A DNA stretch of 64,000 nt from Anisakis pegreffii (taxonomy: Eukaryota > Nematoda > Chromadorea > Rhabditida > Anisakidae), in assembly GCA_035041965.1 (NCBI GenBank), contig JAPYMA010000240.1, positions 124,001 through 188,000 of the forward strand, given 5' to 3'. The translations under genes and the position numbers were made by a program. The notes under the pieces were generated by a model, which was given only the letters and a program-made list of their open reading frames with translations, searched no databases and was not told the origin of the DNA. Of this stretch, positions 36,297 through 48,843 are shown in pieces (the stretch's first letter is position 1; each line of letters starts with the position of its first letter).

Positions 36297-38951
36297 ATGA
36301 GATAATCAAGTTGAATTGTTAAAATCGCGGAAAGACGTAACAAGCACTAGATCATGGAATGACTACTATTCACAATGAGCAAAAATTAAATGTTACGAGA
36401 TCACTTGAACAATAACATGAGCATAAAACATCGCCACTTCAACGTGAAGACTTAATTAATTGGAAATCTGATTTCAGACGACTACAGAATTGAATATATA
36501 ATATCCCAATACAGTAGAAATGAAATGGCAATTCTCAAATGACACACATCCAATAATCCCTCATTGGCAGCGCTGGACAGTGGCGCGTTATCGCTAATCA
36601 GCGAAAGTTAGTAAAATAGACATTTCATTACTTTGCGAACTAGCCAAATAGCGGAATAGCGCATTATCGCCCACCTGTGCTCATTGACGACCTTAAAGTA
36701 GAAGCAAAATGGGTCATCTGGATTGAGCAAAAGTAGACGGTCCTCAGAAATATGAATATAATCAACATTTCGATGCTGAACGTCCAAGAGCATTTAACTT
36801 TAACCAATCGCTAGCAAACAACCGAACTTAGTCGGACTTTCTCGGAATTTCCATTATAAATTCTCGGAATTTTCATTAAAAATTCAAAGGAATTTAGAAT
36901 TCTTCTCATGATTAAGCAACAGAAAGATAGCCATTTCAACAAAGTGCAACGAGCCAATGTTTGTGTAAAAATGGTTTTTTTAAGACATGAAAGGTTCTTA
37001 GATGGGAAAATGAACACTCGTAAGAAGAAACACCTACCAGTAGATTCATTGAAAATAGATGCCAAATAACGATAAATCGTCGAAAAAATACCCCTCTAAA
37101 AGAACTGAAGGATGTTTGCCATAAAAAAATCACAATTTTTCTAATAACAGTGGAAGGCATTGCTGATCTATCACACTGAACGAAATCTGTCACAAAGTAA
37201 TGAGAATTAAAATTCAAAGTGATGACGCACAATCGAACCCGATCAAAATAAACTATAGAGTAGCATTTTGAACGAAAATTGCTTCAGAAATGTCCAAAAA
37301 ATATTTCGTACGCAATAAATGTTGCTATTTTCCAGCAATTATTACGCTCAATTTAACCGTTTTATTACCACATCGTTCTGCAACTACCAATCCAATCCTG
37401 TCGGCAACCATTCGGCTCTATGCACTTACCATAACGCATTTTATACTATTGCAGATTCTGAGCTACTCGAATAGTTCTCCATAACTACCTTTCAGATGGA
37501 TCGTTCGCTCATAAATTCGAAATTATTTGGCATATCTCTCATAAACCGTTGAAAGAGTCAAAATCATTCAGCTCAATGAACTATAAATCGAGAGTAGTCA
37601 CAGTTGTCGATCATACTGCAAATGTTGTAACTGCGAAACACAACAGTAAAATTGACTGCAAATGTTGCTGAGTTACAACAAAATCACAAAATATTTTCAG
37701 TTCAACCATTAATTTGAATGCTTCAGGATGACTTATATCACATGCATCATCCAAATTAAAAGAATTTAAATGTCAACCTAGATGTTAGACGAAACTTTAA
37801 TCAATGCAAAACTTCTTCTTTCAAAAACATTTCTTATGGTTCTCATACATTATGAATTCCGAATCAAGCTTATGAACGCCCGTCAATAGAAATTTAGATA
37901 TGTATTGGTTACAACAGAATAGCTCTTCAATAGAAAATCTTTAGAAATATGTATTGGTTACAGTCTACATGTAGCGAAAGAAGAACAAACTTGCACATCC
38001 CGACCTTCTTCCTAGAAATCATTGGGCAGTACGGAAGAATAGCCCAAAACCTGTGTGCTCGCCAAATCAATAATTAAAGTCAGAATTTCATAGAGGCAAG
38101 TGATTCCTAACGCTGGTAGCATTAGCTGTGCGGAAAGAAGGATGTCTAGTAAGGAAGAATGTGATATTGGTGATAACACAGAGGCATGAACTCATAACGA
38201 TATGTGGATTGCTGATTAAAGATAAAATTAAACATTCGGAACATTTCGTAGTTTAAAATACATGACGGAATTATTAAAATAAAGCGAATGATCGGTTAAT
38301 GTTTCGAAACAGAAGTGGAATGTGTCTCGAAATAGCAAACCTGGTGATCCTATTATGCAAAGGGATTTTACAACGCAAACGCAAGTGGCTAACGAACGTA
38401 AAGTAACGAAAGAGAAGTCAATTAATCACTTATGAGGATAATCAGCGCGTTATAGGATTTAAGACGTCTGTTAAGGCGAACATATCAAAGATATGACTGA
38501 TGATTACTGCCGTTATCAAATGCATTGTTATTATAATTGTTATTAATGCTTGGGTTGTAACAGGGAGGATAGTTTAAACGAAATATGATATGTTACAAAC
38601 AGATGAGAATGTTTACGATGCATTCATTTGGTTTGCATAACTGAAAGATGATAGATAACCTAAGGTGTGAAACTTTTGATAGAGCAGCGAAGTCGAGTAG
38701 CTCCGTGACATCCCGAAATCGCGAATTAATCAACAAATAAACATTCGAAAAGTCCTATCTCTCACATTCTCTGACGGTCGAAATGCCATCTGACCAGTTT
38801 GCTGAGCTTACGTCTTTGTTTATCAAATATAAATCCTGAGGCTATTTCTTAGAGTGGCTCTGATCTCATCAACATCGCATTCGTCGATCAACTAATGTTG
38901 TGCGCCGAGTTAATATCACACATTTAGGTAAATAATTAACTGAAAATCTCT
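36297..38951. other. No gene recognised; a small direct repeat
   Basis: A CAATAGAAA... ATATGTATTGGTTACA motif occurs at 37,884-37,913 and again at 37,928-37,962. Minus-strand frames at 36,811-37,232 are unsupported. Confidence 0.4.
37884..37962 (+). repeat. Small direct repeat, two copies
   Basis: CAATAGAAA followed by ATATGTATTGGTTACA occurs twice, 44 bases apart, with a small insertion in the second copy. Confidence 0.6.
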
Positions 38952-39451
38952 TCAAAAACTACGAATATCGAAATCGCTATTATGCAAATTATCCTCGTTC
39001 CAAGTGGAAAAAAAGGCAATCGATTCGAATTTAATTCCAGCAGAAAAAACATCCATCCAGTGATGCGGCCGCACATAGATCTTCGTCTGTAGCAACAAAT
39101 CATCCGTGAAATTGAATGTATAGGTGTACTGCACACGATCCAGTGGTCCTCATAGGGGAAATTACATCGCAGGGAATTCCGAAATTCCGAATCAAAGATG
39201 AAATTGAAGAGACTGCTACAATAAATTAATAAGGATAGATGACTGGCTGCGATACGATCAAGGTGGGGGAGCAACAAATCTGAGAGCACTGATAAGGAAT
39301 TACGTAAGTACAATCGGGCACAGCAGCATGACAAGAAGTAACGACAGTAATCGCAGTGAAAGAACACTAGTTTCACTGATATGTCGATAGTACCATCAGA
39401 ATACTGAATCCAAATATACGAAAACTGCAACTGCTCTAGAAATAATTTCAT
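38952..39451 (-). CDS. Minus-strand coding-like region, frame uncertain
   Basis: The longest ATG frame of the window (171 codons, 38,936-39,451) lies here but is rich in Cys, Leu and Ile and looks irregular. A second minus-strand phase at 38,952-39,134 gives a more protein-like peptide (QYTYTFNFTDDLLLQTKIYV... HHWMDVFSAG...) after an acceptor-like GTGTGCAG, ending in TGA. Upstream, SLFNFIFDSEFRNSLRCNF follows an acceptor-like TTATTGTAG. A short exon or a decayed gene with a frame change around 39,140 would explain both. On the plus strand a GTAAGT donor at 39,304 follows about 30 open codons. No family assigned. Confidence 0.25.
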
Positions 39452-42135
39452 CGCATGAAATTAATACAATGCATGAAACTACAACTGTTTCAAAACCTGA
39501 AGAAACCAAGTGGATAGCGAACTCAAATGCGCATTGTTTCAGATATAGCAGACATTTGGAAGTGAAAAGCATGATTATTTTAATCATTGAGATTCATCAT
39601 AGACAGGCCACCATCCTTTGTTGCTCTATCTGCCCAAGCAATCGCTCAGCAGTCAAAAAGTGCTCATCAAAACAATTGTCTTTTGCGTCGAAAAATGTCA
39701 TATCTGAAAACCGAAAGCAAATTTCAAAGACAAAAAACACCCACAAAGTGAACAATTTTGAAATCGGACCAGAAAAATCTTCAATTAATAATATTCTCTG
39801 AGGATCATTCATATAGCTCACACTGAAGCAAATCATAACCTTAGCTTACTACTATCTACGGTAAATGGCCGTCGTGGATCAAACTGATACTATATCGACC
39901 TGAACATAGGATACTTTCATCAGTCACATAATTTTATTCAATCTTAGTACCTACTAAAGAATAATCCACCGAAAAGGTAGGACCAGCAGTAGTGAATTCA
40001 ATCGCTAATTGTTTTCTCATCTCCATCAATACGTCCAAATGGCTTTTCCAAGCCAATATGACATCATTTAACAGCTGCGTTGCGAAACAATGAAAGTGAT
40101 TGGATTTCGGCCTTGTAACAATTAACAATTCATCAATATGTCCAATGAGCCTCACTGATGATCTGAGGCAATACCAAATCACTGGACGCAGGACGACAGC
40201 ACTGCGATGGTTCAGATTTCAGCATCTCACTATTAGATATGAAATTGATTAACCATAAGTGAAACGCCATCAATTGGATAAAAAAACATAAACCATTAAT
40301 AAATCAATTGGATTACGTAGAATCAGAGTTACGGCAGCAATAGCAGATGAGGAATGCAAAAAGACTCAGGCACTTTCAATGACTACCAGCAATGAATTAG
40401 TGCACTGGTTTGGAGGTGATTTCCTGAAATAAATTTGTGCCCATGAACATAATCCCCTCACAACAAATCTCATCTCATTAATGTCTACTACGTTCATACA
40501 AGTACAACTTCAACGATATGAATTGGCCAATCCCTACATAATCGAATCAGTTTTCCACGTGACTCTCTCATTTCTAATGATCCCCTCTCTCAGAAATATC
40601 TATTCAGTCATTTTCAACCTTTGAATAAAAACCCCTGAAATCCACTTTTTCGCCGTAAACTTTCACAATCTGGAAGAGCAATTCAACAAAACCTCAACTC
40701 AGACAGATCAACTGGATTCCACATCTCTCTAAATCCAGATTCCTGAATCGGGGGTGCTCTTACCCCCAAAGGATGCGAGATGGTACTCTAGGATGTGCGA
40801 GTTAGAATTTCACTTTCTATATATTAAAGTAAATTAAGGCGGATTTCAACGCATATATGTGTATAAACAAAGCGAGACGCTAGTGAATAATCATGGCTGA
40901 ATTTTTTCCAAGCTTTATTATGCAGTTGTCTACACTCAGTCGCTGCTAACTACGTTCAGCTGAACAGATAATCTAATAAAACAAAGAAACTGCGGAAAAT
41001 TTTGGCGAGTTGGTGTAAAATCTCCCCCTTCGTGAAATTTTTATTTTATCACTCAAAGGGTTCGAAGAAGTTAAGTTGGATCGGTCTTTAGCAAAGGAAA
41101 TGCACTTAAAATCCTGGCGTTCGGATTTATTCAATCAGTTTAACATGCGAAAGTGTTCTCAGACGAGACAGGGCAAAACGTTCGGATGAATAAAATGAAG
41201 AAGCTGAAATGATTAAACATAACAACGCACATGGAAATACCAAAGTATATTTATGAAATGATTTTTTGGTGAATCAAATGGATGAAGATTGATCCCTTTG
41301 GGATCAAAACGGAAACAAATCTCATAAATCCGAACAGCTGAGCGTTAATTCTACTGGTCTGGTGCGTGACTGAAAGAGTTTGCGTCATTTATGAATCAAT
41401 GAGGCAAACATAAATTTTTCTTATTGGATGAATTTGAGAGGTGCGGAATTCACCAACGATTACGAGCTTATGTACTAAACGTTGTTGCTACAATTACCTA
41501 GATCTGCTTAAATAATTTCTGTTCTGCAGCAAATTCGTTTCAGTCATTGCAATATTTAGGAGGATTTCAAGAGTTGATCGAAATAGGTCAACGAAATGGT
41601 TAGCAATTTTAAAAGATGGCTGAAAATTACCATCATTCCAGTCAAGACACACTTTCAATCGGTGTGTTTTTCTCAGTTTTAGCGGAAGTGACTTGGAACA
41701 ATTTGTGACAAGTCTAGTTCTAATGATAGATTTTGAAGAGTGCAACTGCAGTCGTATGACACTCACTTAAAAGCTGCTCAAACGGCTATCATCCATTCAG
41801 ACTACTAACGCAAACTTGCTTCCCCTCCAATGTTGTGTCAAGCAATCATTGAAACTTGATGATACAATGTAGCGAGAGTCAAATTCATCCCATATCCCCA
41901 TTATGAGAATGCGACAGCTCATTTCGACACGTCATTTAGCCAACAAGTACAACTCATGTGATTTTTGGTTAATGGCAAATGCTGTCGTATCGCGCTTCGA
42001 ACAATGATCAGTGTTTCTAAACATGTTCACGTGTAATTACCTCCAAGAATGTTCATATACGTCGACAAAAATTGCTTGAAAATCAAGATCATGCGCAGTA
42101 AACGAACAAATCTCAGTGTTTGGCTGCTTTGATAT
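39452..42135. other. No gene recognised
   Basis: Short frames only. A small GGGGGT/ACCCCC hairpin lies at 40,750-40,767. Nothing else. Confidence 0.4.
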
Positions 42136-42284
42136 TTGGGCAATCGAGTCAAATGTTACCTCAAGCTTGGGTAATCGAACCAAATGTTACCTCAAGCTTA
42201 GGTAATCGAACCAAATGTTACCTCAAACATGAGTAATCGAACCGAATGTTACCTCAAACTTGGGGAATCCAACCAAATGTTACA
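42136..42284 (+). repeat. 31-bp minisatellite, 4.8 copies
   Basis: The unit TTGGGTAATCGAACCAAATG plus TTACCTCAAGC begins at 42,136, 42,167, 42,198, 42,229 and 42,260. The last copy is cut short. Copies differ by a few bases. No open frame runs through it. Confidence 0.95.
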
Positions 42285-42477
42285 GTCTATTTCGACAGCT
42301 CACATTCCATTCAATTCATTTATCTCCAATTGGTTTCTGAAAACAGCTCCTAGCTGATGGATGTTTTTGACTGACAGTGCGAGACAGCGCAGGAATCGAT
42401 GAAACAAGGAAATGGAGCACGAGACGAACAGGGATTGGAATGAACGATCGCAGAAACGGATGAATCGTCATGAATGT

Positions 42478-42692
42478 TTCTGAGAACGAATAATTTGAGA
42501 CAGAATTCAGCAGCATTTCTTTTGAATTCAATGTAAAAATTCAGCTGTCTGTTACGGTTATATCAAGTTGTGACGAGAAAGCATCAGCATATTCCTGCGA
42601 AAATTCACAATTTCACTCCAACATTTTAGCACTTCACTCAGAATGATTCATCATAAAATCGATAATGAAATTTATTCGATTATTTGACAAAC
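42478..42692 (+). repeat. Duplicated block A, copy 1
   Basis: About 215 bases starting TTCTGAGAACGAATAATTTG and ending GATTATTTGACAAAC match 44,046-44,258 at roughly 85% by eye. In this copy the match stops abruptly at 42,692, where the 1,047-bp segment begins. Confidence 0.85.
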
Positions 42693-43739
42693 CTATCAAT
42701 GAAACCACTCGATAATTGTATCAAAGAATTCCATTAATTCGTTTGCAAGATTCAATTCTGTTGGAATTCGTAAAACGAATTCAATTCCGATAGTATACTA
42801 ATTGAAAAGAATTTCCGAGGAATTGAGAAGAAAAAAAGCAAATTCCCATTTCACTTCAGCGAATGAATCTGATGAATTTTAAGTATCATTAGCAGCAGCA
42901 GTTCATTAACAACTTCATATTGCTTCTAAAGTGTTTTGCAGTTAGATGCCGAGCAAAATCTGACGGTATTACGAATACTCACTTGAAAGCACAATTCTCG
43001 TTGTGAAGCGATAAAAATTTCTTGCATGGCATCAGTAACGATGCAGTGAAACCAGGGAAAGTATTTCACAGAAAAAGTGGATATGGAGCAGTTAATGTGC
43101 TAGCAAAGAAATGGATAATATAGAGAGTAGTCAATGTCGTCATCTTCAAATGCTTACTCTGAAATCAGATGAGAATCCCAAACTGCCGATTATCAAACTT
43201 CTCCGAATTGCCTCTGTAAGACTGGGCATTCCCGATTTTTGATCCGCCCAACTCAAATATCTTCGGGTGATTTCCAACCCCAAAAAAACCATCTCAGCTC
43301 TTTGCAACTGTAGGCGGATTAGGAAAAGTGCATCTCACGTAAAAACGCACTAAAATGGCACTTTCATTATGCCTGCATAATGAACAGCCACATTAAATCT
43401 GCATTTGTTTGGATAGAAAGGAGAAATTTGCTGGATGAACGCTGGATATAGCCGCGAAAGAATGCATAGGTAAAACAACCGCCTCAAGTTTTCATTTAAA
43501 AGATGAATGAAAAGTGCAGGACTCTTGATGAATAAGACAATGATAAAATGGAAAATACCAGTATGGAGCCACATAAATCGCGATCAATCCTACAAGTGAC
43601 GACGATGCGAAACTTCAGGGTTAAATATTTAAAGTATATTCAATGAAACCACTCACAAATGCGATTGAAAATAATAGAAACCAAAAACAACAATTAGGAA
43701 ACGTAAAAACCGACAGAGCTCTGTTTCGTGGAATTTGAT
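42693..43739. other. 1,047-bp segment absent from the second copy of the duplication
   Basis: In the copy at 44,046-44,304, block A (ending GACAAAC) is followed at once by block C (GAATTTGTTGTAG). Here the same two blocks are separated by 1,047 bp. Either the segment was inserted in this copy or deleted from the other. Its ends show only weak inverted similarity (ATCAAT / ATCAAA) and no clear target duplication. It contains the three-exon gene-like structure at 42,696-43,229. A 15-base word TCAATGAAACCACTC occurs near both ends (42,696 and 43,640). Confidence 0.75.
42696..43229 (-). CDS. Three-exon gene-like structure, 96 aa, unknown
   Basis: Exon 1 is 43,158-43,229: ATG, then MPSLTEAIRRSLIIGSLGFS..., donor AGA|GTAAGC. 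After a 58-nt intron with acceptor TTTGCTAG comes exon 2, 42,983-43,099: HINCSISTFSVKYFPWFHCI... ASQRELCFQ, donor CAA|GTGAGT. After a 185-nt intron with acceptor TTTTCAATTAG comes exon 3, 42,696-42,797: YTIGIEFVLRIPTELNLANE... IIEWFH, then TGA. All three exons are multiples of three and join in phase 0. The product is moderately hydrophobic with no recognised domain. Composition is not GC-rich, so chance assembly of splice-like words cannot be excluded. The stop codon lies three bases inside the boundary of the 1,047-bp segment. Confidence 0.3.
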
Positions 43740-43782
43740 GAATTTGTTGTAGTAAACAAAAAATTGATTTGACCGGATGATA
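43740..43782 (+). repeat. Duplicated block C, copy 1
   Basis: GAATTTGTTGTAGTAAACAA followed by ATTGATTTGAC and GATGATA; matches 44,259-44,304. Confidence 0.75.
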
Positions 43783-44045
43783 GGGAATAGTCTGTCAATG
43801 TATTCGATTAGTCTGTCACTCATTCTGAAGCAAAAAGCTCAATTATTCCCTAGTCAAACCAGCAATGAACCGACAATGAACCACAAAAACCCACATCAGA
43901 ATTTCAAACACTTCCTCAATCCCATGGAAAATGCAAAATTCCAAAACAACAATTTCATGCGAAAGCATCTCGTTTACGCTCTATAAAATTCATTGAGTTG
44001 ATCCGCCATCAATCGTCTTCAAAATATGATACAAACATACAATAC

Positions 44046-44304
44046 TTCTGAGAACGAATAATTTGAAATAGACTTCAGCAGCATTTCTGCTGAATTCCAT
44101 GTAAAAATTCAGTTGCCTGTTATCGTTATATCAACCTGTGTCGAGAAAGCATCAGCATACTCCTGTGAAAATTCACAATTTCACTCCACTTTTTAACACA
44201 TTACTCAAAAAATTCATCATTAAATCAACAATGAAATTTATTCGATTATTTGACAAACGAATTTGTTGTAGTAAACAAAAAAAATTGATTTGACACGATG
44301 ATAA
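44046..44304 (+). repeat. Duplicated blocks A and C joined directly, copy 2
   Basis: Second copy of 42,478-43,782 without the intervening 1,047 bp. Block A' runs to 44,258 and block C' starts at 44,259 with no extra bases. It is followed by reiterated TTAATTCATYCATGAAG words at about 44,302-44,337 and again near 44,500. Confidence 0.85.
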
Positions 44305-46380
44305 TTCATCCATGAAAGCGTTAATTCATTCATGAAGTACATTATTTCGGAATGAAAACGTTGGGTTAGCAGTTAAATTTTGTTGGGTTCAGAAAATTGC
44401 ATCAGTCTGGATGAGTGTTTTGAATGTGGGCAAAGCGAAGCGAATTGCAAATTCAAATGAGTTCGTTAGAGTTGCAACGATCACATTACTGCATTCGTTA
44501 ATTCATCCATGAAGTCGTTTAAGACATTTTTTTGTTGTGTCGCAACAATCAACGTCATTTGAAATCGTTTCATTGACATATGAGTCTCGATGAATGCATA
44601 CAACGGAGACTAAAATTCCGAAATCAATCATCTATTCATCCCTGACAGTCTTGACAGAAGACATCCATCCACAGAATCCAATATTTAGCAATTGCACGTT
44701 TTGAAAAAGAATTTGACTAAAGAGATCTGCACTCAACATGAACAACTAACAATAAAAGCTCCATAAAAAAGAGGAGATCATTGTCACAATCCCATTGTTG
44801 CACACACATCACAACATCAACCACATTTTTCTACTAGACTGAAAAAAATTCAGAAATAGAAATAAATTGATGATACTGACAATGAGCTTTTAGAAAGTGT
44901 CTTTTCGAAACAATGACCAGAATCACGGATGAGTACTGTTAATACTCCCTTGAATTTAATCGGACTCTTCTGCCAATGATGACCACATTAAAAATTAGTG
45001 AAAAACAATAAATAGCCATAGTTAAAGTAACAGAATATGGATGGAGTCAGCGATATCAAAAGCAGTCTCCTCATAATCAAATAATCTTTAAACGACAAAA
45101 TTATTCTCATTCACTTTGATCAGTTCAGCTAACAAGTAGCATTCAATTGAAAATATCACTGATCAACGTTTAAACTGAACTGATTTTAATGCAGATAGAT
45201 CTGTGCAGAGACAGCTATCTGCCAATAACGAGTGCGTTGTGAATGCGATTGGATGCGAATGAGTGAAATTAGCGAATAGAATATCAACGCTTCTGTCATT
45301 CAGTTGTTAAGAGATTTTCAATTTCTTCGTACAGCACCACATCTTCTTAGTTGCAACATCGAACGAGATTTGCGAGAAAATTTTAAGATGTAATTGATGA
45401 ACGATTTTCTTGTCAAATTAAATTAAGTGTATTGTTGTGCGCAATTAATAGAGGGATATTCATGGAAAACAGGATTCAGGAATGCATGAGATTCATGAAA
45501 TTATTAGAGAGCATTTATGAAAAAATGGTGCGCATGCGACAAATGTTTTGAAAATGTATCGTTTTGAAATGATAATAGGTTACTTTTACATCAATCCCTG
45601 AGTATTTTATAGTTATTCACTAACTGTAAATATAACACTGAATTAGCGAATATGTGCAGATTAAGGAAATTCGCACGTGAGCTCTACTTTTGCTTCTTTA
45701 TTTGTGCGAAGCGATCAACATGGTTGATGGATTTGAATTTATTGCTTCTTATTTGACAAAAAAATTCACGAGATAAATGCAGAGTGGCAGCTTTGGAGAG
45801 CAAAAACGTGACTAGTTTTGCAGGTATGAGCGTTGAAAATTTGCAGGAAAAAAGGACAGATTAAAAAGTTTATTGCTCTGCTTTGATGAGGTGTACTATT
45901 TCAATGGCTACAATGAAAAAAGCTTCTCACCTACCGCGTTGCCTTCTTTCAACTGAAGCGCTCTTCAGTGATACTCAAGCCATAAAACCATCATCACTCG
46001 CATACCATAAATCAACTTTGCAAAGGGAGATTTATTAGCTCAATTACTTCGTCGTTGAATGCAGAGCAGTCAACTTCAATGAATAAGCATCGCCAATTTA
46101 TTCAAGCCTAAGCCTAAGCCTCGCAAAATAGCATTCCGTGAGCTGTCGATTAGAGAAGCGTTACGACAGCCGCATTGTTCACTCGCCTTAATCAAATGTG
46201 TTATTCATCGCTCAACATGTTGCATTTGAAACGAAAAAAAAACAAATGTATCGCCCCAATATTGCATGAGAAAGGACACAGAATTGACTCGCAATACATA
46301 TTGAATAGAAATTTTCAGTAGCTGCCTGAACAAACACAACGTTATTTGTTTTGATTGCATCAGTTTTGTTGCAAATTGTT
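44305..46380. other. No gene recognised
   Basis: Very AT-rich, frequent stops, a few ATTCATCCATGAAG repeats at its left end. Confidence 0.4.
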
Positions 46381-46997
46381 TACGCAGTGAAATGTATACA
46401 TGAGCTCATATATCGACTCGAAGATATATTTTGCTTAAGTGCCGTTCAGTCAAGTCAATGTTTCAGGATAAGGCTGCAAATGATGGTGTAGTAAGGCATT
46501 GATGGAGTGCAATCTTGTTTAAAAATGTTTCTGTTCCAATGATTTAAGATTTTAAAAATTCAATTTTGTGTTGTATTATTACTTGTTTCGAATGTGTGAG
46601 TTTTACGCAATGAAACGTATACATAAGCTCATACATCGACTCAAAGATATATCTTGCTTAAATGCCGTTCAGTCAAGTCAATGTTTCAGGATAAGGCCGC
46701 AGATGATGGTGTAGTAAGGCATTGATGGAGTGCAATCTTGTTTAAAAAGGTTTCCGTTCTGGTGATTTGAGATTTTAAAAATTCAATTTTGTGCTATATT
46801 ATTACTTGTTTCGAAAGCGTGAGTTTTACGCAATGAATCGTATACATAAGCTCAAATATCGACTCAAAGATATCTGGCTTAAATGCGGTTCAGTCAAGTC
46901 AATGTTTCAGGATAAGGCCGCAAATGATCGTGTAGTAAGGTATTGGTGGAGTGCAGTCTTGTTTAAAAAAGTTTCTGTTCTGGTGATTTGAGATTTT
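46381..46997 (+). repeat. 223-bp tandem repeat, about 2.8 copies
   Basis: Units start at 46,381, 46,604 and 46,827 (TACGCAATGAAACGTATACA...). Each carries CTCAAAGATATATCTTGCTT, a GTTCAGTCAAGTCAATGTTT box and GATTTTAAAAATTCAA. Copies are about 90% alike. The third is truncated after the ATTCAA word. A 66-codon open frame in copy 3 (46,791-46,991) exists only because of a two-base difference from copy 2, so I do not call it a gene. Confidence 0.95.
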
Positions 46998-47355
46998 AAA
47001 AATTCAACTATAGACACATATCCATCCGATTGGCACCAAATCATCACTCTCAAATCGCCTTTCATAATATCAGCGGTGCTGGCTGCTTAACGCGAGATCA
47101 ACGAGCCAACAAAACATTACAACAAATTCTTCTTGATCGAGACCAATAGGCCATAAAATTAGGGCATATGTCCACCGATTGTGCAACAGTCGAGATTTAT
47201 GGCTTTGTGTTGGCTGCATTCTTTTTCTCGACCATACACTTAAACCCATTATTATTCTTATACTATCCAGCCCTGTCCTGTTTCAGCATATTAAAACAAA
47301 TTTCGTACGTTTCACTCTCATCAATTCGCTCATCACCCATCCATACATCCAAACC
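46998..47355. other. No gene recognised
   Basis: Two overlapping plus-strand frames at 47,168-47,376 run into the foldback and are unsupported. Confidence 0.35.
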
Positions 47356-47548
47356 GTGACCGGTCAACCTGCCTAAAAACATTTTGCCTAACGACAGTTT
47401 GCCTAAAGAAACACTGCCTAACGGACAGTTTGCCTATCCGGCTAAAAAACCACTAAAAAACCACAAGTTAGGCAAACTGTCCATTAGGCAAATTGTGCAT
47501 TAGGCAATGTGTCTTTAGGCAAACTGTCATTAGGCAAAATGTCTTTAG
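47356..47548. mobile_element. Foldback element, GCCTAA family, copy 2 (right end lost)
   Basis: Starts GTGACCGGTCAACCTGCCTA and shows the same alternating GCCTAA sub-repeats as the other two copies. The orientation switches around an AAAAAACCACTAAAAAACCAC centre (about 47,435-47,455). On the right the palindrome breaks off after GTCTTTAG, so the terminal GCAGATTGACCGGTCAC seen elsewhere is missing. Confidence 0.8.
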
Positions 47549-48807
47549 ATAATAAATCAAAGACAAAAACATACTTACAATTAGCGAAACGTTAAATGCA
47601 CAACAAATTCGGCCCGTTTCTATGGTACTCATAATAAATGATAATGGAAAATATCGAAGCGTATGGAATGGCAGAAGAATGTGGCTAACGTATGCAGAGT
47701 GTACTCATTTATCCTTCGTTCAATCGTTTCCACTGGCGAAGTTTTTCTCAAGGATATGAAATTTTCATTGCAAGCATGAGATCTTGGTCTATAATTTATC
47801 AATGAATAGAAAAAGTTGTACAAAACATGGAACAAACGATCAAGAAACATGGCGGGAGGATATAAGTACTCATTATATGGGCTTGGTTGCACTAGCGGAG
47901 GTTGCATTTGCTGGGAAATACTAATCAGACAGACGATATGGCGATCAGGAGATGAAAAGCAGGAACCTGACATTGGATAACATATCGTATTCGAAGTAAC
48001 AGGTGAAAAAATGGGCAGTGACGCTTAAGGATCAGAAACTATTGAGTGAAAGTTTCAGATCATTCAGCAGTCGCTAAGGAGGATGCGATATTTTACGCAT
48101 TCATGATGGAGATGTCCAATAAGCGATCCATCTATCATAAAAGATAGGATCGTTTGAAAGGTGAATGATTGAAATGTAAAGATATAGCATGGAGGAGCTG
48201 ACTCTTTTGGATGAGATAGCTTTTTCTAGGAATAGAAGTATGGGGTGTGGATAGCAGGGGGCCGGAGGGTGTTTTCCTCTGAGACAGCAGCAATGATGGA
48301 TGGATCTATCTCGATAATACTCTTAATTAGAGATCCTGGAAATTTGACACACATTGTCAGATATTGACGAAGTGCAATGAGTGACGATTGCGTCATTATA
48401 AACATGCACTCTTTGAAAAGGTTTCGCGCAGTTCACCATGATCAGTAGAGCGTTTCGGCAAATAACATTAGTAGCAGCAGTGTGACTCATAATGCAAAAA
48501 TCGGTGATGATCGTCATAACGAGAAATCCTGCGATAAGCAAACGAATTCGGTCATAAGAAGATGGAAAATAGCGATGATTCCAACAGAACGAGTCGAATT
48601 TTGTGTGATGTTTCGCATTTGATTTGCAGTTTAAGTCTAAACTTACGCTACCATCAACTCAATGATGAAACAAAAAAGTGACAGCTCAAGAGGCAGAACC
48701 ACACATGGAAATTTTCCCAATTCAAACCACTCCAACAATTAAAAAAGATGACTGAGTTATAGACTCAGTGAATGTGTCAATAGTATCGTATCTCGTTACA
48801 GTGATAA
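47549..48807. other. No firm gene
   Basis: A GC-richer spot around 48,190-48,290 holds several short frames (one starts MEELTLLDEIAFSRN at 48,190) that I cannot resolve into an exon. Confidence 0.3.
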
Positions 48808-48832
48808 AGCCTGATGGTTCCTCCATCAGGCT
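48808..48832. repeat. Perfect 10-bp hairpin
   Basis: AGCCTGATGG and CCATCAGGCT are separated by TTCCT. Looks like a bacterial terminator stem but has no T-run and sits in animal-like DNA. Function unknown. Confidence 0.65.
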
Positions 48833-48843
48833 GAAAATGTTGT

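Noticed and set aside
39208..39306. About 32 open plus-strand codons before a GTAAGT donor
   Set aside because: No acceptor, ATG or downstream exon found; antisense to the minus-strand coding-like region.
38936..39451. Longest ATG frame (171 codons, minus) as a membrane protein
   Set aside because: Irregular Cys/Leu/Ile-rich composition and a competing, more protein-like phase in the same region; reported only as a coding-like region.
40750..40767. GGGGGT/ACCCCC hairpin
   Set aside because: Only 6 bp, common by chance; no context.
46791..46991. 66-codon frame in the third 223-bp repeat unit
   Set aside because: Open only because of a small indel; the sister units have stops or frame changes.
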